DNA of 64,000 nt, from assembly GCF_042453785.1 (NCBI RefSeq), contig NC_091675.1, forward strand, positions 3,856,501 to 3,920,500, given 5' to 3'. A program made the translations under genes and the position numbers. This document shows positions 36,377 to 47,737 of this stretch, one piece after another. The notes beneath the pieces were generated by a model that did no database searches, was not told the DNA's origin, and saw only the letters and a list, made by a program, of their open reading frames with translations. Source of the DNA: Malus domestica (lineage: Eukaryota > Streptophyta > Magnoliopsida > Rosales > Rosaceae). Numbering within the stretch: position 1 is the stretch's first letter; each line of letters opens with the position of its first letter.

Positions 36377-38080
36377 TTTGGTCATTTTCAGCATGTAGTC
36401 ATTAATTTTCCTTCCCTGTAGAGAGAGAGAGAGACAGCAGTTACAAACTTACCATGTCTGAGGAATTCTTGAATATTCTGGTTAATAGGCTGTTTGAATG
36501 GTGCTCCAATCTTGCACTATTCGCCTTCCTTTTTCTTGCTTTATTATTTTGAATATTTGGTCTTTTTATAATAGTTTTCTGCTTTTTTATATTTTACTTT
36601 GCAATCAGTATGGTTACAAGCCACCGACAATGATATATTCCAACTTCGAGCAAATAATTGATTGTAGTGTGACGTGGTGGTCTACAATGATACGTGAGAT
36701 TATTTTTGCTCAAGATGATTTAAGATTCTGATCACGATTGAAAGCTCATTTAAAATAAGTAAAAGTGTTTAGGATCATCAAAAGTGTATTTGATCATGTT
36801 TGAGAAAAAAAGTTAAAATTGTTTTTGTATTAAAAAACACTTTGAAATGCATTCTGAATGAAACACCTTCTATGTTCGTCTTTAATAAAACACTTCGAGT
36901 GTTTGTTCAAGAAGCACATGCACTTTAAAAATAAAAATAAAGATTTGCAGTTCTGAGTTTTTTTATTTTTTTATTTTTAACAAATCCGGTTCTAAGTTTT
37001 AAAGAATCACTTTCAAAGTTTTAAAGAGTAATTCTCTGATTCACCGTTTGTAACTATGTCAATTTTCACGATGAACTTTTTATTTTGAGCAATACCTCAT
37101 TGAACTTATAAATAGCTAAATCTCTCCTAACTCCTAAATTTCCTTACATCTCTTTATTTTTCCGTCCATATTTGCCATGGGGCTAGCAAGTGAGCCACTA
37201 ATGAGATGATCACATGCTTGCCGCATGGCAAATATTAACAGAGACACGGATACAATGTAGAAAAATTAAAAGTAGGGGAATAATTGGCTACTGATAAAAC
37301 GTTTTGGAAGTAATTAGTTAAAATAAAAGTTCAAAGTAGAAATTGACAACGGGTTACAAATTTTCAAGAATAAATCGGCGAATTACTCTATTCCAAATTA
37401 CTTTAATTTACTAGAGGCAAATTGATCAAACTTGAGTGCAAATGTTATCAACTAACAAAATCCGCATAGCTGATTGCATTGAGCGACTAAGTACTCTAAC
37501 TTTTAATGTATATATCTGATCAAGGCGTAACAAAACCTAATCAATAATTACTGTTATTAGTTACCTTTTCGTATCCGTAATCACAACCTATATATGCACG
37601 CACACATGCACACGAATTTGTTTCAGAATTTGTGATGTATCCAGATCATTGACTCAAGGAAGTATAAACATAATTACTGACCAGACAAAGTATTTGATGT
37701 CTCAGAAATTATAATAATTAAAAGCCTATGAAGGCGCGGAGAGAAAGATTCGAGAGTACAGTACTGCTTCACTGAACATTGATGTGGTCGTATCATATAC
37801 ATCAAAGCTTTTTCTTTCTGTAATATGCTATATCTGATTTATATGTGGATGTTCAACGCAAAAAGTAGATGCTTTGTGCACAATGTGCAGTGCAGCTGCT
37901 CCATAGCTCTCTCGTGTTCGTTTCAATCCCGAGGCGGTGACTGTGAGAAAATAAAAGCAACGTTGAAACCCCACCCAGGTAGCGTCGACCATGTTCATGC
38001 TACGACTAAGTTTAATAGAAAAGCTTAATAATACTTATGCATGGTACTTCATGTTCTTTTTGGAAAAGCACCCACTCATG
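36377..38080. other. Intergenic DNA after the IDD gene
   Basis: IDD 3' UTR, then AT-rich DNA. The block 37146-37230 is a dispersed repeat also found at 52970-53060. No gene is recognised. Confidence 0.4.
37146..37230. repeat. Dispersed repeat shared with 52970-53060
   Basis: GGGGCTAGCAAGTGAGCCAC and the following GATCAC[A/G]TGCTTG occur in both places in the same orientation. GCCATGG...GCATGGCAAAT within it forms short inverted segments. The class is unknown. Confidence 0.6.
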
Positions 38081-38339
38081 AAGTACTTGTCGGGTGCATT
38101 TGTTGCATCGGACTATCTCGGACTGGACTAGCTGCAGGGACTAAGCTGGACTGGCTTAGACTAGACTAAGCTGGACTAACTTAGTGAAGCGTTTGGTGCA
38201 GTGTCGGACTAAAAAGCATGATAATGAAAACAATACTGTTCACCAGATTTGTGTTTGCTTATACTAGAACTACATTATTGTTCTATTTTAATAGCTCAAA
38301 AACCTATGCCCAACGCCCTAAAATTTTTGCCATTGTGTA

Positions 38340-38535
38340 ATAGAGTAATGCTACAAATCTCATGATCTGGGTTAATTGGAGCATATTTTTGCCATGAGCG
38401 GTAGGTCTCGGGTTCGAGACTTGGGAGCAGCCTCTCCATAAATGGGGGTAAGGCTAGCCGACATTCACCTCTCCCAGACCCTGCGTAAAGCGGGAGCCTT
38501 GTGCACTGGGTACGACCTTTTTTATATTATGAATC
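38340..38535 (+). mobile_element. tRNA-derived SINE (Au-like)
   Basis: Contains a box B-like GGGTTCGAGAC (38412-38422), then the stretch typical of plant Au SINEs: GGGAGCAGCCTCTCCATAAA, GGGGTAAGGCTAGCC, CCCAGACCCTGCG, AAAGCGGGAGCCTTGTGCAC and a final pyrimidine run. The box A end is indistinct, so the 5' border is approximate. It is non-coding and depends on LINE enzymes. Confidence 0.75.
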
Positions 38536-39073
38536 TTAAAAAAAGAGGACAATTGTTTTGTTTTTAGTACCTGCTAATATAAATGAAAAGATAAATACAT
38601 ATCCTAATTCAAATGAAATTGGGCTTGGTGTATAAAACGGTTTTACCACTTATTTTCCCTCCAATATTTTGTCTAGTTACAAAAACAATCTCAATTCTGT
38701 TAGAACACAGAGCAGGCTCCACAAGTATTCCAAGTTTAAACAAGAAAACAAGAAACAAATCAAGAGGTACAAAAAGGGCCAAAATATTTCATCGAGCTAC
38801 ATATGTTTTTATTTTTGTTTTTCTTTTACAAAAGTCATATTACGGGAGGGAGACACACAAACAAAGAACCTCGAATGTGAGGGTAAACTGGCTTAACCAC
38901 TATTAACGGAGGCAGTACAACTAGAAGTCCCTTGCATCTCCATTTTCTTTAGATTGAAATGTTTTTGGGATTAACCCAAAAAACTCACATGGATTTCTAC
39001 CCATATGTTCTTTTAAACGGAATTTTTTTTGGGGATTGGACCAAATTAATATTGTTATAAATATTTGTTACAG

Positions 39074-39238
39074 GGGGACAAAGCATCAATTGTTGGGGGT
39101 GCCATAAACTTTGTGAAGGAGCTAGAGCAGATTTTTCAGTCCATGAACAGCAACAAGAGGAGCAAGCAACAGCCTTTGGCTGACTTCTTCACTTTCCCAC
39201 AATTTTCACCTTCCCACCATGTTATTCTTTCTATTTGA
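39074..39238 (+). pseudogene. Orphan bHLH exon (bHLH94/96/FAMA-like fragment)
   Basis: After an acceptor-like TTACAG the frame encodes [19 protein letters not shown], the loop and second helix of a plant bHLH of the 94/96/97 type, followed by [11 protein letters not shown] and [10 protein letters not shown], a linker shared by that clade, and then a stop. The expected first exon (basic region and helix 1) is absent upstream, and the conserved C-terminal ACT-like domain is missing. It is therefore a captured or residual gene fragment. Its position between possible inverted repeats suggests capture by a transposon. Confidence 0.75.
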
Positions 39239-39239
39239 A

Positions 39240-42130
39240 TGACATCCCTTACCAAGTAAACATGTTCTTGTACTGTCAACACAACAACATCATAAATACG
39301 CCAATCCTTTGTCAACTTCACAACATCAACTATGGAAATGGTACATTAAATTACAATCTTAAGGTAGCAATCATAATGCATATAGACTTCACTATGAACA
39401 AACAGTTTGTATGATAAAAACCACAAGAAGACCGCCTCATTTATTGAAATTGCTATCTAGGAAAAAAAACTTGTAGTTCAAACTTATTCAGCGGAAACAT
39501 AGCATTCAATAGGAAAAGAAGCTATTGTCATCCAATTAAACATAGTTCAAACTTGTAGTACACTCCTTTGAAGATATTGTCATCCAATTAAACATGTAGG
39601 ACACTGGAATTGGGGATCTTTACCACCTAATTAAAGAAGTGTATTTCTAAAGTTAAATTAAATTCATACGATCAAATATCAAACACCCATGAAGTTTTAC
39701 AAAATGGTGGGTCCTTTTTTATATTGCCTAAACAGTTTGGTTTTTCTATAATATCACAGAAGTCATATTCACAGAGATGCAACGCAAACTTTCACACATC
39801 CAAGGACTACATTCAATAGATCCATGTCGAAAATTGATCTATGAGTTTAGGAATTATACCTTCTTCTAGACTTGAGGGTTTTCAGTCGTTTGTTACTTGT
39901 TTTCCCTTGGGTTCTTAGCACTGGCCACTTCCGTTTATGCTCCTCTTCTCTGCAACCAACAACCACAGAATATTGCAGTTCAGCATCAACCCCACACGGT
40001 ACAAAACATTCACATTGTAATATCATGGTTGGGCATTGACAGGACATATGGAATTTCTTCCTGCCTATCTCCAATGCCATTCAAACAAGGTGGTCCGAGG
40101 AAGGTAAAAGGAAATCAAAAAATGCAGAAACAAAACCAAACAGAGGATACGACTTCGAACATAACCACAAACCAGATTCTTTCATCACTTGTCACGTGAG
40201 ATATAGCAAGGCTTAGTTGTAAAGCCATGGTCGCAAGGCTTAATTATAAAGCCATCATAGTTAACAGGTAGTATTTTCCTGTGAATGAACAGAGTTGTGA
40301 GTGTTTTTTATTCACTTTAAAAGGAGGGGTGGGCGGGAAGTGGGTATATGAATCCAAATGCATCCAGGATGCATGCTAGTTAACCCTCCTGCCATATAGA
40401 AAGTCCAAAGTATGAAAGGACACGAAATTTTCAGATTAGCTGCTTATAAGAACAACTATGGAAATTCATTGGGTGCACGTTATAACTCGACTTGTATGCA
40501 ATTGCTCTCACTTTCATATACTTCCCAGTGGCACAAAAGTAGAGTAAAGTTTATGCCAATTAAAAATGTCTAATTCATGGCCCATGCACCAGCAAAGACA
40601 ATCCTTTCACTAGTCATCTCTCCTTGTTATCAGAAGAAATCTTTACGCCTCTCCCAGAGAATCAAACAAACAAATAAAATGAGACCAAAGACGAAAATTC
40701 TTGCAAAAGTTTCTCTAAAAGCTGAATGAAGATATTTAGATTTTCCACTGTAATCCAAACTCCATAAGCCCTATAAAATAGGTCAGGATTTTAATGTCAA
40801 ACATGCCTGGTAATACAGATCTCCTTATATATGCCTTTAGACTAACACCTAATTTTCTCATGATCTCATATAAAGAGTGCATAACAAAAATTTCTTCAGC
40901 TCACATAAATTCTCATCCAAACAATTCACAAACATCCAACCCTACATGAAATTTAATAAAATAAAAAAGAGAAACTAGTAAAGATTCGTGAACCAAGAAC
41001 ATAAAAACGAAAAACCACACAGATTTATGCTAACATAACAGAGATAGAAGTATGTGTTCCTTCTGCAAAAGAAACTTGTCGATTTTATGGCCAAGCATGG
41101 TTTCTGAGTTTGGATTTGAAAGAAAAGTTGAAATATGAAAACCCCAAATTCCAATTTCAATTTGACCCAAACATCAAAACCCTAATTTGTTCAAGTGCAG
41201 AGGTCTATGATTGAAAATTTCTCAAACCCAAAACAACAAAATCAAATAAAGCTCAGTACCATCACGATCTGCAAAACAAATTGAAGAAATAAATCGAAGT
41301 TTCGAAGTTTACCTGACAACTTCGAGCATATAAGGGCGAGCAGATGCGGATGAGGGAAAGACGCAGAGATGATGGTGAGGACGACGATGATGAGGGAGCA
41401 AGCAAGGATGACGATGAGGGAAGACGCAGACGCAGATAAGACCAGCGACTCTCTCGCGGTTCTCTCTATCAGAACGACGAAAGGCTTATGAATCTGCCCG
41501 AAATTGGGGATCCCCGTTAAGAACGCATAAGGAGGTCTTTAATCCGAGCGAGTCCGACCTAAGCTCATTAAACCTAATCCTGGAGCAGACCAAACAACGG
41601 ACTACAGTCTAGTCCAATACAATCCTGCCTAATCCGGTCAAACAAACGGGCCCCTCAAGTGTTTCTTCGAAAAAGCACTTTCAAAATGCTTGGTACAGGA
41701 GAAGGCCATTGTTGTGGGTTCTTTTCTTCCTTTTCCTTCCCCTTGGGCCTTGGCCGCAGGTTACTTGATGACTGATGATTTGAGTTGGGCCGACGCAATT
41801 GACCCATTTATATTGGGCCGTTGGTTCAATCACTATTAGATAACATGTAGTGTCACTGTCAATCACAACAAAAATAACCTAATGTAGATTGGCCTATGAC
41901 ATTTTGGATTCTAGACTCCCATAATGTATAGTGTTAAAAAGCCGAATACTCTTAATAACTCGAACTATAAATACTTTGTCCTAAGCTCGTTATGCGTATG
42001 TAAAGCAAGAATAAAATGATCAACTTAACCCAGTCACACTTCTTGAGCTTGTTGTTTGTTAAATTGAGAGTCCTCAGATTCAACTATTATAAATAACGAG
42101 TTATTATAATAATTAACTCGTTATGTGACT
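39240..42130. other. Non-genic DNA before FTSH4 copy A
   Basis: No family-like frame was found. Segment 41330-41460 is GC-richer with GATGAGGAAGACGC-like repetition. From about 42130 the sequence aligns to the promoter of the second FTSH4 copy. Confidence 0.4.
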
Positions 42131-42450
42131 TAATCGGAGTACTTTCCATACCTTCAAGTCCACTCTTCCAAGGGTAAAATGGGGATCTAGATATCCGTTC
42201 CACCGAGGACAATATGGACAGTTTATCTCTAATCATGCTCCTGGGACCTTCGTAATCTCTCTCCTGAAACCTCTATCTTCCAAAGCTCCGCGCTTTCCCC
42301 CGTTTTCCTTCTCATTTTCTTGCCATCAAAACACCACCGCGAGCTTACGGACCGACCCATCAACGCCTCCGGAGTTTTGAGTTAGAGAGAAAAAGGCGCG
42401 GTGGATTTAGAGAGAGGAACAATCAGACATTTTTGGCCTTCGAGCAAGAG

Positions 42451-45400
42451 ATGGCTTTGAGGCGCCTGATCACTCAGGTCGGTTGAATCTCACGGCTGGG
42501 GTTCCAAGTCTGTGAATTTATGCAGTTTTCAGCTTTTTATATGCGATAGAATGGTTTTCCCAATGAAATAGTTTGTTTCTTTTAACTCGATCCCGAAAAC
42601 CCTTATTCCTGTATTTTGATTGCTTAGGAATTTGATCGTTAGGTTAATTTCTGTAACCATTTTGTTCATATTTGCGGCGTTGCGGTATACGGGTTTGTTT
42701 CGGTTTGAGTTTTATGGGTTTACACCAAGGAGATGCTTACATTGTCAAGACGTTGGAAACTTGTAATTTAGATGTTAAAATCTGTACCAATTGGGAACCC
42801 AATGCGAGATGGACCTTTTGAGCTCATTACGAAAATTTGATGTTATCTGAATTTTTGGTTTTGTCTTAGTTTGTTTCTTGTATCGGCAAATGAACGGAGA
42901 GTTATTTGAAAGGTCCTTCTAGGCGGTTCAAGGGCGGATTATTAGCGGTCGAGGTTGCGTTGCTTCTTTTTGATAGGAGTGTGTGTAGTCGTGTTTTAAG
43001 GGTTGGGAGGAGGAAAATGGGTATACTATTATCAAAATCCGTCCCTTACCATTGTTGAGAATTTGCAATCAATGCCTTAATGAATGCTGTGCTCGAGGTT
43101 GTTTTTCCAATTAAGTTTTAATTTCCTATCTCAAAGAGAAAAAGGATGCAACCAAGTTAAATTTTAATTGCCTTCTTAGACATACTTCTGTTGTTTCGTT
43201 GGGCTCTTTTTAACTCCATGTTATTTCTTCAACAGGTTTCAAGGCATCGATCAGAGTTGGGACAACTGACAAAAGTGGTTGCCAGAACTTATCATCCAAC
43301 CAACAGGTTCGGAGGAGGTGCCGGAGGTATCACAAATTACAAATGGTTTGATTTGTATATATTTTTTTCGTTCATTTCAAACTTCCAAAGAAATATGTTT
43401 CTTGTTTATTATCTTGTCAATTTGTTTAGGCTATGAATGAAAGACAGAATACTCTTCTCCATTATCTTCACTTATAGAAATGATCGCTTACTTTTAAACC
43501 TTATGCAGGGAACAAGTTTTTCAGTGCTCAAGAAAGGTTCAAGTCGAGCTATGTTGGCAATTTCGCTCGTAGAGTACGCGATACCGATGAAGCTAGTGAA
43601 ATTTCCTATCTAAAAGAACTTTACAATCGGAGTGATTATGAAGCAGTGATAAGAGCATTTGAAAGTCAACCATCATTACATTCTAACCCTTCAGCACTTT
43701 CTGAATATGTGAAAGCATTAGTAAGAGTTGGCAGGCTGGACGAGAGTGAGTTACTCAAGACATTGCAGAGAGGTGGGTAATGGAACATGGTTATGTTTCC
43801 TTTTTAATTGTTTATACCAAAATTATACCATATTTTGTCTTTATCTTGTAGACTTGTCTAAAGTGTGCTAAGCTTATGGATGAAGTAGAGTTTATAAAAG
43901 TGGATTGGATGATGGTGTTTTAGACCTAGTTTGGGAGTGAGGTGCTTAAAAAAAAAGCACCCATGAAAAAAAGCTGTGAGGGTTTTAGGTGTTTGGTAAA
44001 CTGAAAAAAAGGGCTTATTTTGGAAGCTATTGTGAGAATAAGCTGAAATCAAAGGAAAAAGCTGAAGCTGCTATTTGCAGCTTTGGAAAACTGGCTTTTT
44101 TTCGAAGCACACGGAGCTACAGTGCTTTTTTAATGAAAAGACCCACTATTAGACTGCTTTTTTTTCCAAAAGCACTTTTACAAAAAAGTTTACCAAACAC
44201 TCTGCTGATTTATTTCACAGCCGCTTATTCTCACAGCACAACCGCTTATTCTCACAGCAGCTTTTTTTCAAAGCACAGCAATACCAAACCAGCCCTTAGT
44301 ACCCTGCTTTTTTACAATTAAATTCCCTTTCTTTTTGTGTTATAGGGATCCTGAACTTCTGTTGTATTTTCTGTATGAATAATGTTATGCTTACTACATA
44401 TTTTTTAGAGTTTTTTCACCTTGACCTGACTTATAAATTTGAGCTCTATTCTACAAGTTTTGTAGGTGTTGCTAACTCTGCAAGGGAGGAAGAAAGCATT
44501 GCCGGCTTCTCAGTTCTCAGGAATTTTGGAAAATCAACAAAAGAAGGTATTCTTGGAACTGCAAGTGCTCCTATTCATATGGTGGCTACAGAAGGAGGTC
44601 AGTTTAAAGAGCAGCTGTGGCGTACAATTCGCACAATCGCACTGGCCTTCCTTATGATATCTGGTATTGGAGCACTCATTGAGGATAAAGGAATAAGCAA
44701 AGGTATTACGATCTCCTGGTGCTTTAGACTCCCCTGCCCATTGATACATGCATTCTAAATGATGAATGTTTTCCTTTTAATTTTCCATTTCCACTTTTCA
44801 GGACTCGGACTAAATGAGGAGGTTCAACCTAGCATGGAATCAAACACAAAATTTAGCGATGTTAAGGGTGTTGATGAGGCTAAATCCGAGTTAGAGGAAA
44901 TTGTTCACTATCTTCGGGATCCTAAGGTTGTATCAACATTATGTATGGAAGAATATGTAATATGAAGACCTTTTACTATCACCCTATGCCCCCTGATTTC
45001 TGGGATGGGGGCAATATCATTACTATTTAATCCAAAATAAGGTGATGATTTTGGAGGTGACCTATTAGCGCAAAGGGCTTGAAAAGGTCTCGATTCACTC
45101 GACAAAATTTCCCTGTCATTTGCATTGTGTTCCTTTAAATCAATCCAAGAATACAATCTTGAATACCTTGATCCTGTGGAGAACTAACATTAGTTTAGCT
45201 GGAGATGGATGATATGCCAAATCCATCCTTAATAGTGCCATTTGTGTCCCATGCTTGCACTCTCTTTATCTTTTTGTAATTGTAGGGCATGCCCCTTAAT
45301 GCGATTTCCCTTGGTGCAGCGTTTTACTCGTCTAGGTGGAAAGCTCCCAAAAGGTGTTTTACTTGTTGGTCCACCTGGCACAGGAAAAACCATGTTAGCA

Positions 45401-47040
45401 AGAGCCATTGCTGGAGAAGCAGGGGTTCCTTTCTATTCATGCAGTGGCAGTGAGTTTGAAGAGATGTATGTTGGTGTTGGGGCTCGAAGGGTGAGGGATC
45501 TTTTCTCAGCTGCAAAGAAGCGGTCACCTTGTATAATATTCATTGATGAGATAGACGCAATAGGAGGAAGCCGAAATCCAAAGGATATGCAGTACATGAA
45601 AATGACCCTTAATCAGTTACTTGTTGAACTTGATGGTTTTAAACAAAATGAAGGGATTATTGTCATTGCTGCTACTAATTTCCCAGAGTCTCTGGACAAG
45701 GCATTGGTGAGACCTGGACGGTTTGATCGGCATATTGTTGTTCCTAATCCTGACGTTGAAGGGCGAAGGCAGATTATGGAAGCCCACATGTCGAAGGTAA
45801 TCCTTTTATGATGGTTTTTTGTAACTCCACCTTGAATTGGAAGGGTCTTTGGTCACAACCATCTTCTGCAATGGCTTCTTCCATTACACATCAAATGGAA
45901 CATAATATGTTTGGGCCTTATGGTGTATGGGCATATTTTGGCCGTCATTGTTTTTGTTCTTCTTTTATATATCTTACATTATACGACTTTGTTCTGTAAG
46001 TTGTATTTTAGATTATACGACTTTGTTTTGTAAGTTGTATTTTAGATTGATGCAGCAGATTCTTTAGAACTAGAAGTCACTCCAAGACTAATCAAGATGT
46101 TCTTTGACAGGTTCTGAAGGCCAATGACGTCGATTTGAGTATTATTGCTAGAGGAACTCCAGGGTTCTCCGGAGCTGATCTTGCGAACTTGATCAACGTT
46201 GCTGCTCTGAAGGCTGCCATGGACGGTTCTAAAGCAGTGAATATGGCTGATCTTGAATATGCAAAAGACAAGATTATGATGGGAAGCGAACGCAAGTCAG
46301 CCGTTATATCTGATGAGTCAAGAAAGCTAACAGCTTTTCATGAGGGTGGGCATGCACTTGTAGCAATCCACACCGATGGTGCTCTTCCAGTTCACAAGGC
46401 AACAATAGTTCCTAGGGGTATGGCGCTTGGCATGGTTGCCCTGCTGCCCGAGAAGGACCAGACAAGTGTCTCGCGGAAACAGATGCTTGCAGAGCTCGAC
46501 GTTTGTATGGGGGGGCGTGTTGCAGAAGAGCTCATCTTTGGAGAAAGTGAAGTCACTTCCGGTGCATCAAATGATCTCTGGAAAGCAACTTCGGTGGCTA
46601 GAGCAATGGTTACAAAGTACGGTATGAGCAAACAAGTTGGTCTCGTCAGTCATGATTACGACGACAACGGTAGTAGCATGAGCACAGAAACTAGGTTGCT
46701 CATCGAAGAAGTGAAGTACTTATTGGAAAGGGCATACAACAATGCAAAAACCATCCTCACCGAACACAACAAGGAACACCACGCCCTTGCTAATGCTTTA
46801 ATAGAGAAGGAAACACTCACCGGAACTCAGATAAAGTCCTTGCTTGCACAAGTAAACTCCCAGCAGCAGCAGCAGCAACCGCACCAGCAAGTAGTTGCAG
46901 CGAAGAGCGACTCACAGTCTAAGCCAGTACCGCCCTCCACCCCCAACGCGGCTGCTTCTGCCGCAGCCGCTGCATCCGCTGCTGCAGCTGCCGCAACTGC
47001 TGCAGCCAAGTCCACAGGTATTGCACCCGTCGGATCCTAG
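42451..47040 (+). CDS. FTSH4: Mitochondrial i-AAA protease FTSH4, copy A
   Basis: FTSH4 is a zinc-dependent ATP-driven protease of the inner mitochondrial membrane facing the intermembrane space; it removes unassembled and oxidised proteins. Seven exons: 42451-42477, 43236-43326, 43509-43772, 44466-44702, 44802-44926, 45320-45796, 46111-47040; 716 residues against 717 in Arabidopsis. An Arg-rich presequence ([15 protein letters not shown]) leads; one membrane helix spans about 181-199 ([16 protein letters not shown]). The AAA+ core has Walker A GPPGTGKT (265-272), pore loop MYVGVG, Walker B IIFIDE (320-325) and the arginine-finger region RPGRFDRH. The peptidase motif HEGGH is at 484-488. The tail is Gln- then Ala-rich, ending APVGS. 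All splice sites are canonical and no stops occur. Intron 3 carries a MITE and intron 6 a 34-bp tandem repeat that copy B lacks. Confidence 0.95.
43927..44295. mobile_element. hAT-like MITE in intron 3 of FTSH4 copy A (369 bp)
   Basis: The ends are imperfect inverted repeats (TAGTTTGGGAGTGAGGTGCT against CTGGTTTGGTATTGCTGTGC), with inner pairing of AGCTTATTCTCACAGC-like segments. The flanks are TTAGACC (43920-43926) and TTAGTACC (44296-44303), a likely 8-bp target duplication with one base lost. The matching intron of copy B has a single TTAGTACC (54944-54951), i.e. the empty site. Confidence 0.82.
45978..46045. repeat. 34-bp tandem repeat x2 in intron 6 of copy A
   Basis: ATTATACGACTTTGTT[C/T]TGT and the following AAGTTGTATTTTAG occur twice in succession. 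Copy B has one partial version near 56504-56520. Confidence 0.85.
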
Positions 47041-47737
47041 CACGGGCCAGGTTGATGAGTCGCTTTATCCGTGTCAATGTTAGTAAAGTTTTACTGTCAC
47101 CAGGCTCTCTGTTCGGGTACCGTATTACGCTGCTGCCACTGGGGTACAATTTGTGCATCTCCGTAGTCAGATTGACTGGGAATTTAGAAGAGTTTGAAAT
47201 GCGATGAGTCAGTGTAGGAGTAATAATTAGAAGGCACGGGAGAACGTCCCTTTGCCTATTTTTTATTTTTCATCCTCTCTGATGGTTGTTGTTTATACGA
47301 TAAACAATAATGGATTCCTGAATTTTTCTCAATTTTTATTCCAACTTTTCATTATTAATTCTAAGACGCTGGCAAACCGATAAAAAACCGTGAGCGTCAT
47401 CACACATCCCATTTTACTTTTCATATATCATTATAATTTTCGACCGTCAGATCAAATGAATTGAAGAAAATCAACAGATAAAAATTAACAAGACGCACCT
47501 CTTTTTTTTTACTTGACATTATTTTAATGTACAATAATTATAATCGAAACCATTTATTATTTTTACCAACTTCGGGAAAAATTCTTTCAATTTAAAAGTT
47601 AGGTAGTTAGGTAGTTCTGTTAATCATCAAAATGTTATTTTGAGTTGCACCGAGTTAGGTCCCCTATGCATAAAGATTGTCGTCGCACTTCTCGATAGTC
47701 GGTCCGAAACCTGAATCGTCCTCCGCCTCTCTAATCC
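47041..47737. other. FTSH4 copy A 3' flank and hydrolase promoter
   Basis: Up to about 47290 it aligns to the 3' flank of copy B. Segment 47390-47515 is one side of a family A MITE (CACATCCCATTTTACTTTTC, then TTGAAGAAAATCAACAGATA). No gene is seen. Confidence 0.5.
47390..47515. mobile_element. MITE, family A, degraded copy
   Basis: Shares the inner sequence CGACCGTCAGATCAAATGAA and flanking arm sequence with 31962-32109. The right arm is eroded and no target duplication is visible. Confidence 0.55.

Larger units (their letters stand above)
38090..41655. mobile_element. Possible 3.6-kb TIR element carrying a gene fragment
   Basis: The left border (CGGGTGCATTTGTT, then GGACTGGACTAG) and the right border read on the other strand (GGGCCCGTTTGTTT, then TTGGACTAGACTG) are similar, like diverged inverted ends with repeated GGACTA motifs. 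Flanks AAGTACTTG and AAGTGTTTC could be a worn 9-bp duplication. Between lie a SINE, an orphan bHLH exon and no recognisable transposase. The borders are tentative; the similarity could be chance in a motif-rich region. Confidence 0.35.

Noticed and set aside
46827-47158. Antisense Ala/Leu-rich frames at the FTSH4 C-terminus.
   Set aside because: Shadows of the Gln/Ala-rich tail coding sequence.
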